Assembly: GCF_004341365.1 (NCBI RefSeq)
Contig: NZ_SLXH01000003.1
Location: 116,654 to 180,653 of the forward strand
Direction of reading: 5' to 3'
DNA from: Simplicispira metamorpha
GTDB lineage: Bacteria > Pseudomonadota > Gammaproteobacteria > Burkholderiales > Burkholderiaceae_C
Length of the DNA stretch: 64,000 nucleotides
Shown here: positions 43,897 through 53,029 of the stretch, piece after piece
How positions within the stretch are numbered: the first letter of the stretch is position 1
Layout of the letters: each line of letters begins with the position of its first letter
Notes under the pieces: generated by a model
Databases searched by the model: none
Told to the model about the DNA's origin: nothing
Seen by the model: only the letters and a program-made list of their open reading frames with translations
Translations under genes and position numbers: made by a program

Positions 43897-44652
43897 ATGA
43901 CACAACAATTTTCTTCCCAAGTACACGACAACGGCGTGGCCGAAGTGGTGCTGAACCGCCCGCCCGTCAATGCACTCAACGCGGCGGGCTGGCGCGGCCT
44001 GGCAGCCGAGATCGAGGCGCTGGGCCTGCGCCCCGAAGTGCGCGTGATCGTCGTGCGCGCCGAGGGCCGGGGCTTTTGCGCTGGCGTGGATATCAAGGAG
44101 CTGGCCAGCAACGACAAGCTCATCGTGGACGTGAACGCCGGCAACTACGCCACCTTCAAGGCCGTGCACCTGAACAAGGTGCCGGTGATTGCCGCTGTGC
44201 AGGGCTTTGTGCTGGGCGGTGGCATCGGCATCTGCGGCGCCGCCGATATCGTGATTGCGGCGGATGACGCCACCTTTGGCTTGCCCGAGGTGGATCGCGG
44301 CGCCATGGGCGGTGCGGCACACCTGCAACGCATGTTTGGCGTGCAAAAAACGCGCTACCTGTTTTTCACGGGCGAGATGATCGGCGCGCCCGAGGCACTG
44401 CGCCTGGGCGCTATCGAGCGCGTGGTGCCACGCGAGCAGCTGCGCGATACCGCGCTGGAGATCGCCGCCAAGATTGCCGCCAAGAGCCCGGCCATGGTCC
44501 GCATCGCCAAAGAGGCGCTCACGGGCATCGAGGACGGCAACCTGGAAGATAAATACCGCTGGGAGCAAGGCTTCACGTTGCAGGCCTACATGAGCCCGGA
44601 TTCGAGCGAAACCCGGGCGGCTTTCGTTGAAAAGCGCGACGCCAAGTTCTGA
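43897..44652 (+). CDS. echA20: EchA20-type ring-opening crotonase
   Basis: This 251-residue crotonase-fold enzyme matches EchA20 along its length: VVLNRPPVNALNAAGWRGL, RAEGRGFCAGVDIKEL, FVLGGGIGICGAADIVIA and FGLPEVDRGAMGGAAHL, with a C-terminal EQGFT block. EchA20 hydrolytically opens one of the two remaining rings of the indane-type CoA intermediate (ScdY in Comamonas testosteroni). The ATG at 43897 follows an ACAAGGA site. It sits between ipdC and an acyl-CoA dehydrogenase pair. Confidence 0.87.
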   Translation: MTQQFSSQVHDNGVAEVVLNRPPVNALNAAGWRGLAAEIEALGLRPEVRVIVVRAEGRGFCAGVDIKELASNDKLIVDVNAGNYATFKAVHLNKVPVIAAVQGFVLGGGIGICGAADIVIAADDATFGLPEVDRGAMGGAAHLQRMFGVQKTRYLFFTGEMIGAPEALRLGAIERVVPREQLRDTALEIAAKIAAKSPAMVRIAKEALTGIEDGNLEDKYRWEQGFTLQAYMSPDSSETRAAFVEKRDAKF

Positions 44653-44668
44653 ACCAGAGGACGCCACC

Positions 44669-45823
44669 ATGAACCTGAACTACACCCCTGCGCAACAGGC
44701 CTTCCGGGCCGAGGTGCGCGACTGGCTGCGCGCCCATGTGCCCGCTGAGGCGTTTGCCAGCTACGACACGCGCGAAGGCTTCGAGCAGCACCGCCGCTGG
44801 GAGGCCACCCTGGCCGAAGGCGGCTGGAGCAGCGTGACCTGGCCCCAGGAGCTGGGCGGGCGCGGCTGCGACCTGATCGATTGGCTGATTTTTGAAGAGG
44901 AATACGCCGCCGCCGATGCGCCCATGCGCGTCAACCAGAACGGCATCTTGCTGCTGGGGCCAACGCTGATGGAGTTTGGCACCCCCGAGCAAAAGGCCCG
45001 CTTTCTGCCGCGCATGGCGCGCTGCGACGACATGTGGGCCCAGGGCTGGAGCGAGCCCAATGCGGGCTCGGACATGGCGGCCATCAGCAGCCGCGCCCTG
45101 CGCGACGGCGACCACTATGTGCTCAATGGCCAGAAAACCTGGTCCACCCGGGCGATATTTGCCAATTGGGTGTTTTGCCTGTTCCGCAGCGACCCCCATT
45201 CCAGCCGCCACCACGGCCTGAGCTACCTGCTGGTGCCGTTGGATGCACCGGGCATCACCATCCGCCCGATCCAGGCCCTCAACGGCAAGGAGGCGTTTGC
45301 CGAGATCTTTTTTGACGACGTGCGCGTGCCGGTGGAAAACCGCCTGGGCGACGAAGGCCAGGGCTGGAACGTGGCCATGGCCACCGCGGGTTTTGAACGC
45401 GGCCTGCTGCTGCGCTCGCCAGCGCGCTACCAGCGCACGGCACAAAAGCTGATGGACTTGTACCGCAAGCACCAGGCCAGCGCCGACCGCGATCCGTCGA
45501 TCCGCGAGGCCGTGCTGCGCGCCTGGATGGGCGCCGAGGCCTACAACCTGGCGTCCTACCACACGGTGGGCCGGGTGCAGCGCGGCGCACGCATCGGCGC
45601 CGAGGCCAGCACCAACAAGATTTTCTGGTCGGAGCTGGACCTGGACATGCACGAAACCGCGATGCGCATCCTGGGCCCGCGCGCCGAACTGTGCGATGAC
45701 CCTGAAGTGCATGAATGGCTGGAAGGCTTCCTGTTTGCGCAGGCGGGCTCCATCTACGCTGGCAGCAACGAGATCCAGCGCAACATCATTGCCGAGCGCC
45801 TGCTCGGTTTGCCCAAGAACTGA
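44669..45823 (+). CDS. Acyl-CoA dehydrogenase, catalytic subunit of a heteromeric pair
   Basis: This 384-residue FAD enzyme shows the FAD-site motif WSEPNAGSDMAAI, KTWSTRA, and the C-terminal YAGSNEIQRNIIAERLLGL. The position of the MCAD catalytic Glu is Ala (YAG), while E243 in GFERGLLL aligns with the alternative catalytic Glu of isovaleryl-CoA and steroid dehydrogenases. The next gene lacks that Glu, so the two should form an alpha2-beta2 steroid acyl-CoA dehydrogenase as FadE28-FadE29 do. The exact substrate is unknown. Confidence 0.88.
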   Translation: MNLNYTPAQQAFRAEVRDWLRAHVPAEAFASYDTREGFEQHRRWEATLAEGGWSSVTWPQELGGRGCDLIDWLIFEEEYAAADAPMRVNQNGILLLGPTLMEFGTPEQKARFLPRMARCDDMWAQGWSEPNAGSDMAAISSRALRDGDHYVLNGQKTWSTRAIFANWVFCLFRSDPHSSRHHGLSYLLVPLDAPGITIRPIQALNGKEAFAEIFFDDVRVPVENRLGDEGQGWNVAMATAGFERGLLLRSPARYQRTAQKLMDLYRKHQASADRDPSIREAVLRAWMGAEAYNLASYHTVGRVQRGARIGAEASTNKIFWSELDLDMHETAMRILGPRAELCDDPEVHEWLEGFLFAQAGSIYAGSNEIQRNIIAERLLGLPKN

Positions 45824-45835
45824 ACGAGGCCCACC

Positions 45836-46912
45836 ATGGATTTCACCTTTAATGAAGACCAGCAGGCCCTGCGCGATTCGGTCAGCCGCTTTTTGATGGT
45901 CGAGGCCGCGCCCGAGAAGCTGCGCGACATCTGGCAGACCGATGCGGGCCGTTCGTCCGAGCTGCGCGCCAAGCTGGCCGAGCAGGGGCTGACCGCGCTG
46001 TCGGTGCCCGAGGCGCACGGCGGCCTGGGGATGGGCGATGTGGACTGGGCGTTGATGAACCAGGAGCTGGGTTATTTCGGCATTCCCGACTCGCTGGCCG
46101 ACACGGCCTATCTGGCCACGGGCTTGCTGACCGCGCTGCCCGAGGCGCACCCGGTGCGCGCCGCCTGGCTGCCGCGCATTGCCGATGGCAGTGCGCGCAT
46201 TGCGCTGGGCCATCCGGTCAACCCTTGGGTGGCCGATGCCCATCTGGCCGACTTGCTGCTGCTGGCGCACCCCACCGAGGGCGGCACCGAATGGCACGCC
46301 CTGGCGCCAGCGCTGGTGCAGGTCACGCCCTGCGCCAGCATCGACGCCTCGCGCCGCCTGGCCACCGTAGCCTGGGCCGCGTCGGACGCCACCCGCATCG
46401 CCGATGCCGCCCACGGGCAGGTGCTGGCCGATGCGCTGCTGAACCGGGGCGCGCTGAATGTTTCCAGCCAATTGCTGGGCCTGGCCCAGCGCATGCTGGA
46501 CTTGACCGTGGACTACGCGGCGCAGCGCAAGCAGTTTGGCAAGCCGATTGGTGCCTTCCAGGCGGTCAAGCACCACCTGGCCGATGTGGTCACCAAAATT
46601 GAATTTGCCAAACCGGTGCTCTACCACGCCGCCAGTGCGCTGGCCCGCAATGCGCCCGACAGCGCGGTGCGCGCCTCCCACGCCAAGCTGGTCTGCGCCG
46701 AGGCGGGCTGGTTTTCGGCACGCAAGGGCATTCAGGTACATGGCGCCATGGGCTACACCTGGGAAGTCGATTTGCAGATGTTCATGAAGCGTGCCTGGGT
46801 GCTGGACGCTGCCTGGGGCGACCGCGCCTTTCACAAGCAGCGCCTGTCCGATGCGCTGCTGAACAACGGGGCGTTGCTGGGCCCCGGCGCCACTTTCAAC
46901 ACCCTTTCCTGA
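45836..46912 (+). CDS. Acyl-CoA dehydrogenase-like partner subunit
   Basis: This 358-residue protein has the acyl-CoA dehydrogenase fold but a shortened middle domain. The helix that carries the catalytic Glu in the partner reads LLNRGALNVSS here, so Glu is replaced. QVHGAMGYTWEVDLQMFMKRAW and the DYAAQRKQFGKPIGAFQAVKH segment are kept. It starts 13 bp after the larger subunit gene. It is probably needed for FAD and substrate binding in a heterotetramer and unlikely to be active alone. Confidence 0.87.
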   Translation: MDFTFNEDQQALRDSVSRFLMVEAAPEKLRDIWQTDAGRSSELRAKLAEQGLTALSVPEAHGGLGMGDVDWALMNQELGYFGIPDSLADTAYLATGLLTALPEAHPVRAAWLPRIADGSARIALGHPVNPWVADAHLADLLLLAHPTEGGTEWHALAPALVQVTPCASIDASRRLATVAWAASDATRIADAAHGQVLADALLNRGALNVSSQLLGLAQRMLDLTVDYAAQRKQFGKPIGAFQAVKHHLADVVTKIEFAKPVLYHAASALARNAPDSAVRASHAKLVCAEAGWFSARKGIQVHGAMGYTWEVDLQMFMKRAWVLDAAWGDRAFHKQRLSDALLNNGALLGPGATFNTLS

Positions 46913-46927
46913 ACCGGAGTTCTCTCA

Positions 46928-48079
46928 ATGGCAGAAGCTTTTATCGTTGACGCCCTGCGCTCGCCCACCGGCAAGCGCAAGGGTTCGCTGGCGGCGGTGC
47001 ATGGCGCCGACCTGGGCGCGCATGCCATCCAGGCGCTGGTCGAGCGCAACGGCATTCCGGCAGCGGAGTACGACGACGTCATTTTTGGCTGCGTGGACAC
47101 GATTGGCGCGCTGGCGGGCGACATTGCCCGCACCGCATGGCTGGCCGCCGGTTTGCCCCTGAACGTGCCCGGTACCACGGTGGATAGGCAATGCGGCTCG
47201 TCGCAGCAGGCCATCCATTTCGCCGCCCAGGCGGTCATGAGCGGCACCCAAGACGTGGTGCTGGCGGGCGGCGTGCAGACCATGAGTGCCATCCCGATCA
47301 GTTCGGCCATGCTGGCGGGACAGCCGCTGGGGTTCACCACGCCCTTTGCCGAAAGCAAAGGCTGGCAGGCGCGCTTTGGCGATGCGCCGGTCAACCAGTT
47401 CTATGCCGCGCAGCGCATTGCCGATCACTGGGGGCTGTCGCGCGAAGCCATGGAAGTGTTTGCCAAAGAGAGCCACGACCGCGCCCTGCGCGCCATGGCC
47501 GAAGGGCGTTTTGACCGCGAGATCGTCCCTTTGGGTGACTTTCGCATGGATGAAACAGCGCGCGCCAGCACGCTCGAAAAACTCGCCACGCTGCAGCCGG
47601 TCGATCCCACCTACCCCAAGATCACCGCCGCCGTGTCCAGCTCGACCTGCGATGCCGCCGCCGCGGTGCTGGTGGTGTCCGAGGCAGCGCTCAAGCGTTA
47701 CAACCTCACGCCGCGCGCCCGCATCCACCACCTGAGCGTGCGCGCCGACTGCCCCATCTGGCACCTGACGGCGCCCATTGCCGCCACGCAGCACGCGCTG
47801 AAAAAAGCCGGTATGAAGATCGAGGACATCGACCTGGTCGAGATCAACGAAGCCTTTGCCTCGGTGGTCATGGCCTGGCTGAAAGAAACCGGCTACCCGC
47901 ACGAGCGCACCAACGTCAACGGCGGCGCACTCGCATTGGGCCACCCGCTGGGCGCCTCGGGCGCCAAGCTGATGACCACGCTCTTGCACGAGCTCGAGCG
48001 CACCGGCGGGCGCTACGGCCTGCAAACCATGTGCGAAGGCGGCGGTCAGGCCAACGTCACCATCATTGAAAGACTCTGA
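46928..48079 (+). CDS. fadA6: Thiolase, FadA6 type
   Basis: This 383-residue thiolase has the nucleophile Cys in VDRQCGSSQQAIHF, the catalytic His in NGGALALGHPLGASGAK, and the second Cys in TMCEGGGQANVTIIERL. The wording of these motifs closely follows the steroid thiolase FadA6, which works in C/D-ring beta-oxidation downstream of IpdAB. An upstream GAACCGGAG precedes the ATG at 46928. It lies between the dehydrogenase pair and an SDR. Confidence 0.86.
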   Translation: MAEAFIVDALRSPTGKRKGSLAAVHGADLGAHAIQALVERNGIPAAEYDDVIFGCVDTIGALAGDIARTAWLAAGLPLNVPGTTVDRQCGSSQQAIHFAAQAVMSGTQDVVLAGGVQTMSAIPISSAMLAGQPLGFTTPFAESKGWQARFGDAPVNQFYAAQRIADHWGLSREAMEVFAKESHDRALRAMAEGRFDREIVPLGDFRMDETARASTLEKLATLQPVDPTYPKITAAVSSSTCDAAAAVLVVSEAALKRYNLTPRARIHHLSVRADCPIWHLTAPIAATQHALKKAGMKIEDIDLVEINEAFASVVMAWLKETGYPHERTNVNGGALALGHPLGASGAKLMTTLLHELERTGGRYGLQTMCEGGGQANVTIIERL

Positions 48080-48083
48080 AACC

Positions 48084-48962
48084 ATGCCTATCTGCAACAA
48101 CCGTACCGTCATCATCACCGGCGCCGGTGGCGGCCTGGGCCGCGCCTATGCACTGGCCTTTGCGGCCGAGGGCGCCAACGTCGTCGTCAACGACATCCGG
48201 CTGGAAGCCGCCCAGGCGGTGGTGGCAGAAGTGGCTGCCGCTGGCGGCCAGGCCATCGCCAACCACGGCGACATCACCACCATGGCCGGTGCGCAGTCCA
48301 TCGTCGATGCGGCGCTGGCCGCCTTTGGCGAAGTGCATGTGCTGGTCAACAACGCAGGCATCTTGCGCGACCGTATGTTTGTCAGCCTCAGCGAAGACGA
48401 CTGGGACCAGGTCATGCGCGTGCATTTGAAGGGCCATTTTTGCCTCGCCAACATCCTGGGCCGCCGCTGGCGCGACCAGGCCAAGGCAGGCAACAAGATC
48501 GATGCCCGCATCATCAACACCAGCTCGGGCGCTGGCTTGCAAGGCTCCATTGGCCAGTCCAATTACTCGGCGGCCAAAGGCGGCATTGCCGCGCTGACCC
48601 TGGTGCAAGCCGCTGAAATGGCGCGCTACGGCGTGAGCGTCAACGCGCTGGCGCCAGCAGCACGCACCTCCATGACCGAAAGCGCCATGCCCGACGTGGT
48701 CAAGCCGCCGCAGGATGGCAGCTTTGATGCCTGGGCGGCTGAAAACGTCGCGCCGCTGGTGGTTTGGCTGGGCAGCCCCCAGTCGGCCCACGTAACCGGT
48801 AAGGTGTTTGAGAGCCAGGGCGGGCGCATCTCAGTGGGCGACGGCTGGCGCACCGATTCCACCCGCGACAAGGGTGCACGCTGGGAGCCCGCAGAGCTGG
48901 GCCCGGTGATTGCACAGCTGCTGGCCGAAGCGGTGCCCGCGCAAAAAATCTGGGGGAGCTGA
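48084..48962 (+). CDS. SDR, 3-hydroxyacyl-CoA/17beta-HSD4-like dehydrogenase
   Basis: This 292-residue SDR has TGAGGGLG, the NDIRLEA segment, NNAGILRDRMF and catalytic YSAAK. The form NNAGILRD together with a C-terminal extension (GRISVGDGWRTDSTRDKG onward) is typical of the dehydrogenase domain of peroxisomal multifunctional enzyme type 2. A 3-hydroxyacyl-CoA dehydrogenase role in steroid beta-oxidation is likely. The ATG at 48084 is chosen over an in-frame one at 48066, which would overlap the thiolase stop. Confidence 0.85.
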   Translation: MPICNNRTVIITGAGGGLGRAYALAFAAEGANVVVNDIRLEAAQAVVAEVAAAGGQAIANHGDITTMAGAQSIVDAALAAFGEVHVLVNNAGILRDRMFVSLSEDDWDQVMRVHLKGHFCLANILGRRWRDQAKAGNKIDARIINTSSGAGLQGSIGQSNYSAAKGGIAALTLVQAAEMARYGVSVNALAPAARTSMTESAMPDVVKPPQDGSFDAWAAENVAPLVVWLGSPQSAHVTGKVFESQGGRISVGDGWRTDSTRDKGARWEPAELGPVIAQLLAEAVPAQKIWGS

Positions 48963-48963
48963 T

Positions 48964-50526
48964 ATGGACGCGAAACAAACCAATGGCGGGCGCCGCCACT
49001 TCCTCAAGACCGGCGCAGCAGCGGGACTTGCTTTGAAGGTGGGCGTGACAGCCGCCGAGCCCCGAGCCAGCACCCCTGCGCTGCCCATGCCCGAGTACGA
49101 AAAGCTGGATGCGCTAGCACTCGCGTCGGCCATCCGGGAAGGCCGCCTGACAGCGCTGGAGGCACTGGAAGCTGCCATTGCCCGCGCCGAGGCGCGCAGC
49201 CAGATCAATGCGGTGGCCCTGCGCCACTTCGATCTGGCCCGCGAAAACGCACAGCGGCTGTCGCGCATGGGCCGGGCCGAGCGTGCGGCCTGGGCCCAAA
49301 CGGCACCCCTGGCCGGTGTGCCCTTTGCGCTGAAGGATTTGGGCGTTGCCATGAAGGGCACCGTCACCACACAGGGCTGTGCTTTCTTCAAGGACGCGGT
49401 GGCCGACCACGATTCGACCCTGGTGCAGCGCTACCGGGCTGCCGGGTTGAACATCTTTGCCAAGACGACCACGCCCGAGTTTGGCCAGACGGCCACCACC
49501 GAGTCGCGCCTGTTCGGTCTGACGCGCAATCCGTGGAATCTGGCCTACAGCGCGGGCGGCTCGTCAGGTGGCGCGGCGGCGGCGGTGGCGGCAGGCATCG
49601 TGCCAGCGGCGCACGCCAGCGATGGCGGCGGTTCGATCCGCATTCCGTCGTCGCACTGCGGCCTGTTTGGTCTCAAGCCCAGCCGGGGCCTGGTGCCCAT
49701 GGGCCCGAAGATGCTGGAAGGCTGGCTGGGCCTGTCGGCGCAAAACGTGATCAGCCGCAGCGTGCGCGACAGCGCCTTGCTGTTGCAGCTCACGCAAGGC
49801 CCCGAAGCGGGCAGCCGCACTGGCCCGCAGCCCGGTGCGTTGATCGATGCCATTACCCGCCCGCCGCGCCGACTGCGCATTGCACTGATGGAGCAAAACC
49901 CCTTTGGCGCGCCAGTCCACCCCGAGTGCCTGGACGCCGTGCGCGCAGCGGCACGCCTGTGCGAATCGCTGGGGCATGTTGTGGAGATGGCCGCGCCCAA
50001 GCTGGCCATTGGCGAGATGTTTGGCAGCATGGGCATAGCCACCGCTGCGGGCATGCTGGCCAGCGTGCGCATGCGCGAAAAAGAAACCGGCCGAACAGCC
50101 CGCGAGGACGAGTTCGAGCCCCTGAACTGGCGCAGCCTGCAGCTGGCGCGCGGCTACAGCGCCGAGCAGGCCTTTACCGCCCGCACCGTGTTCGACCAGG
50201 CGGCCCGCACGGTGGATCTTTTTCTGGGCGAATACGACCTGATTTTGTCGCCGGTGACGGCGGCGCCAGCGCCCTTGCTGGGCGCCATGTCGCTAGACCA
50301 GCCTTACGAGAGTTTCGTGAAGGTGGCGATGACTGCGTCGCCCTTTACCGCCATTTTCAACATGACCGGGCACCCGGCCATGTCGGTTCCGCTGCACTGG
50401 AATGGGGCCGGTATGCCCATTGGCGCGCAGTTTGCCGCGCCCTTTGGCGCCGAAGCCACCTTGTTGGCGCTGGCCGCGCAGCTGGAGCAGGCCGCGCCCT
50501 GGAAAGACCGACGGCCTGTGCTGTAG
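48964..50526 (+). CDS. Tat-exported amidase-signature hydrolase
   Basis: This 520-residue protein has a twin-arginine signal (GGRRHFLKTGAAAGLAL, RR at residues 10-11) followed by an amidase-signature domain. The Ser-cisSer-Lys triad is K124 (FALKDLG), S200 (GGSSGG) and S224 (GGGSIRIPS), with canonical spacing of 76 and 24. It therefore acts in the periplasm on an amide. In a steroid operon the plausible substrate is a conjugated bile salt (glycine or taurine amide), but this is inference. It starts 1 bp after the SDR stop, so it belongs to unit B. Confidence 0.85.
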   Translation: MDAKQTNGGRRHFLKTGAAAGLALKVGVTAAEPRASTPALPMPEYEKLDALALASAIREGRLTALEALEAAIARAEARSQINAVALRHFDLARENAQRLSRMGRAERAAWAQTAPLAGVPFALKDLGVAMKGTVTTQGCAFFKDAVADHDSTLVQRYRAAGLNIFAKTTTPEFGQTATTESRLFGLTRNPWNLAYSAGGSSGGAAAAVAAGIVPAAHASDGGGSIRIPSSHCGLFGLKPSRGLVPMGPKMLEGWLGLSAQNVISRSVRDSALLLQLTQGPEAGSRTGPQPGALIDAITRPPRRLRIALMEQNPFGAPVHPECLDAVRAAARLCESLGHVVEMAAPKLAIGEMFGSMGIATAAGMLASVRMREKETGRTAREDEFEPLNWRSLQLARGYSAEQAFTARTVFDQAARTVDLFLGEYDLILSPVTAAPAPLLGAMSLDQPYESFVKVAMTASPFTAIFNMTGHPAMSVPLHWNGAGMPIGAQFAAPFGAEATLLALAAQLEQAAPWKDRRPVL

Positions 50527-50588
50527 CGCAGTGCTGCCCCAGCGCAGCAGGCCCTGAATCCCCTTTCTTTTCTTGATGGACGCCTTGT

Positions 50589-51728
50589 ATGGATCTTTCC
50601 CTCAGCGACGAGCAGCAACAAATTGCCGACAGTGCTGCCACTTTTCTGGCCGAAGCCAGTGCCATGCCCGCTGTGCGCACCACCAGCCAGAGTGCCAGTG
50701 GCCTGGATGCCGGGCTGTGGCGTGGCATGGCCGAACTGGGCTGGTGCGGCGTACACCTGCCCGAGGAGGCTGGTGGCCTGGGGCTGGGCTTGGTCGAGTT
50801 GGTGCTGCTGCAAGAGCAGCTGGGTCGGCGCCTGGCCTGCGTGCCTTTTTTCGATAGCGTGGCGCTGGCCGCCACCGTGCTGCGGCAGTTGCCCGCCAGC
50901 CCGCTGGCGCAAGACTGGCTGCATCTGCTGGCCACCGGCGAAGCCATCGCTGCCCTGGCGCTGCCCGTGCCCCCTGGCGCTGGCGCAGCGGCCCGGGCCG
51001 AGCGCACCGATACCGGCTGGACGCTGAGTGGCCACTGGCCGCAGGTGGGCTCTGCCGCCCTGGCCGATGTTTTGCTGCTGCCCGCGCACACGGCCAGTGG
51101 CCAAACCGTTCTGTTTGCCGTGCCCGCCGATGCGCCGGGTGTGCAGCGCCAGCCACTGGCCACGCTGGACGCCACGCGCCGCATGGCGGTGGTGAATTGC
51201 CAAGATGTGGCGCTGCCTGCCACGCACTGCCTGGCCCAAGGCGCCGCGCTGGAGGCCGCATTGGCGCGCACACTGCAATGGGGCGCTATCGCACTGGCCG
51301 CCGAACAGGTGGGCGTGGCGCAGCAATGCCTGGACTTGACGCTGACCTATGCCGCGCAGCGCAGCCAGTTTGACCGCCCCATCGCCAGTTTTCAGGCCGT
51401 TAAACACCGGTGTGCGCAGATGCTGGTGGCCGTGGAGGGTGCCCGCTCGGCTGTTTATGGCGCAGCCTGCATGGCCGATGCCGCCCCCGACGACGCAGCC
51501 ACCTTGCTGCTGTACGCAGCCCAGGCCCGTGTGACTGCCACCGAAGCGGCGCAGTTTTGTGCCCGCGAATCCCTGCAACTGCACGGCGGTGTCGGTTTTA
51601 CCTGGGAGTTCGACCCACATCTGTACCTGCGCCGCGCGCAGGCCTCCAGCCAGCGGCTGGGGCCGCTGTCGTGGTGGCTGGAGCAAGTCGCTGAACAGTT
51701 ACTGACCACGCCAGAGGAGGCTGTGTGA
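50589..51728 (+). CDS. Acyl-CoA dehydrogenase-like partner subunit (second pair)
   Basis: This 379-residue acyl-CoA dehydrogenase-fold protein opens with MDLSLSDEQQQIADSAATFL. The helix expected to carry the catalytic Glu reads RTLQWGAIALAAEQVG, without Glu at that place. The LTYAAQRSQFDRPIASFQAVKH segment and LHGGVGFTWEFDPHLYLRRAQ are intact. Its stop overlaps the GTG of the next gene. It is thus the non-catalytic half of a second heteromeric steroid dehydrogenase. A 62-bp gap separates it from the amidase gene. Confidence 0.86.
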   Translation: MDLSLSDEQQQIADSAATFLAEASAMPAVRTTSQSASGLDAGLWRGMAELGWCGVHLPEEAGGLGLGLVELVLLQEQLGRRLACVPFFDSVALAATVLRQLPASPLAQDWLHLLATGEAIAALALPVPPGAGAAARAERTDTGWTLSGHWPQVGSAALADVLLLPAHTASGQTVLFAVPADAPGVQRQPLATLDATRRMAVVNCQDVALPATHCLAQGAALEAALARTLQWGAIALAAEQVGVAQQCLDLTLTYAAQRSQFDRPIASFQAVKHRCAQMLVAVEGARSAVYGAACMADAAPDDAATLLLYAAQARVTATEAAQFCARESLQLHGGVGFTWEFDPHLYLRRAQASSQRLGPLSWWLEQVAEQLLTTPEEAV

Positions 51729-52888
51729 ATCTGCAAGAAACTGATACCGAGCGCGCTTTTCGCGCCAGCGTGCGCGACTGGATGCACGCCCACCTGTGCG
51801 GTGAGTTTGCCCCCCTGCGCCATGCCAGCGGGCTGGGCTCGCCCGGCTACGAGCCTGCATTGGCCAAGCGCTGGGAACAGCAGCTGGCCGCCGGCGGCTG
51901 GACGGGGCTGGGCTGGCCGCGCCAGCACGGCGGGCGCGAGTTGCCGCTGGCGCAGCAGGTGATTTTTCACGAGGAATATGTGCGCTGCGGCGGCCCCGGC
52001 CGCCTGGGCCACATTGGCGAGACGCTGCTGGCGCCGACGCTGATGGCCCACGGCACGCCCGAGTTGCAGGCGCGCTTCTTGCCCGGCATTCTGGCCGGTC
52101 AGACCTACTGGGCGCAGGGCTATTCCGAGCCCGGTGCAGGCTCGGATCTGGCGGCGGTGCGCACGCGCGCGCGCATCGACCCGGACAGCGGCGAATGGGT
52201 CATTGACGGCCAAAAGGTGTGGACATCGTGGGCGCACGAATCCGACTGGATTTTTGTGCTGGCGCGCTGCGAGCCAGGCTCTCAGCGCCACAAGGGTCTG
52301 GTGTTGCTGCTGGTGCCGCTGCACCAGAACGGCGTCACCTTGCGCCCCATCCGCCAGATCACGGGCGAGGCCGAGTTCAACGAGGTGTTCTTTGACGGCG
52401 CCCGCACCGAGGGCGCGTTGCACCTGGGGGCGCCGGGGCAGGGCTGGGCGGTGGCCATGTACCTGCTGGGCTGCGAGCGCGGCGCCTCGACACTGGGGCA
52501 GCAGGCCCACTTCCAGAGCGAGCTGGAGCAGGTGATGGAAGTGGCCCGGCGCAACGGCGCAGCCCGCGACCCGCTGCTGCGCCAGCGCATCGCCCACGCC
52601 GCGTTGGGCTTGCAGACGCTGCGCAGCCACGCGCTGCGCACCTCGGGCGATGACGCACCGGCGCGCGCGTCCAGCATCGGCAAATACGCCTGGTCGAACT
52701 GGCGCCGCACCTTGGGCGAGCTGGCCATGGACGTGCTGGGCGCAGACGGCGACATCGCCAGCAATGACCCACTGCACCAGGCGCTGCAGCGGCTCTGGCT
52801 GGTCAGCCGTGCCGACACCATCTACGCGGGCAGCAATGAAATACAGCTCAACCTGATGGCCGAGCGCGCGCTGCAAATGCCGCGCTGA
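51725..52888 (+). CDS. Acyl-CoA dehydrogenase, catalytic subunit (second pair)
   Basis: This 387-residue FAD enzyme has GYSEPGAGSDLAAV, KVWTSWAHESDWIF, and the C-terminal YAGSNEIQLNLMAERALQMPR. The catalytic Glu is E251 in LLGCERGAST, at the position used by FadE29-type enzymes. The start is the GTG at 51725, overlapping the previous stop (GTGA), so the pair is translated together. It is the last gene of unit B. The chain length and motifs are normal. Confidence 0.87.
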   Translation: MNLQETDTERAFRASVRDWMHAHLCGEFAPLRHASGLGSPGYEPALAKRWEQQLAAGGWTGLGWPRQHGGRELPLAQQVIFHEEYVRCGGPGRLGHIGETLLAPTLMAHGTPELQARFLPGILAGQTYWAQGYSEPGAGSDLAAVRTRARIDPDSGEWVIDGQKVWTSWAHESDWIFVLARCEPGSQRHKGLVLLLVPLHQNGVTLRPIRQITGEAEFNEVFFDGARTEGALHLGAPGQGWAVAMYLLGCERGASTLGQQAHFQSELEQVMEVARRNGAARDPLLRQRIAHAALGLQTLRSHALRTSGDDAPARASSIGKYAWSNWRRTLGELAMDVLGADGDIASNDPLHQALQRLWLVSRADTIYAGSNEIQLNLMAERALQMPR

Positions 52889-52952
52889 CCGGCTCGCCTG
52901 GACGGTGTTCGGGAGCACCGCCAGTGCGCTGGGTGCAGGGCTGGCACCCTCT

Positions 52953-52970
52953 ATCGTCCAAGCAGACGAT
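52953..52970 (+). promoter_or_regulatory. Steroid-cluster inverted repeat, site 4 (unit C promoter)
   Basis: ATCGTC-caagca-GACGAT is the most perfect copy, with both 6-bp arms complementary. A -10-like CACCAT begins 22 bp after the site (52992-52997). The ATG of the SDR is 60 bp downstream of the site. Confidence 0.7.
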
Positions 52971-53029
52971 GTGCGCTGTGGGGGCTGAAAGCACCATGGC
53001 ATCCATCAACTGCGATGGATGTTTGACCC

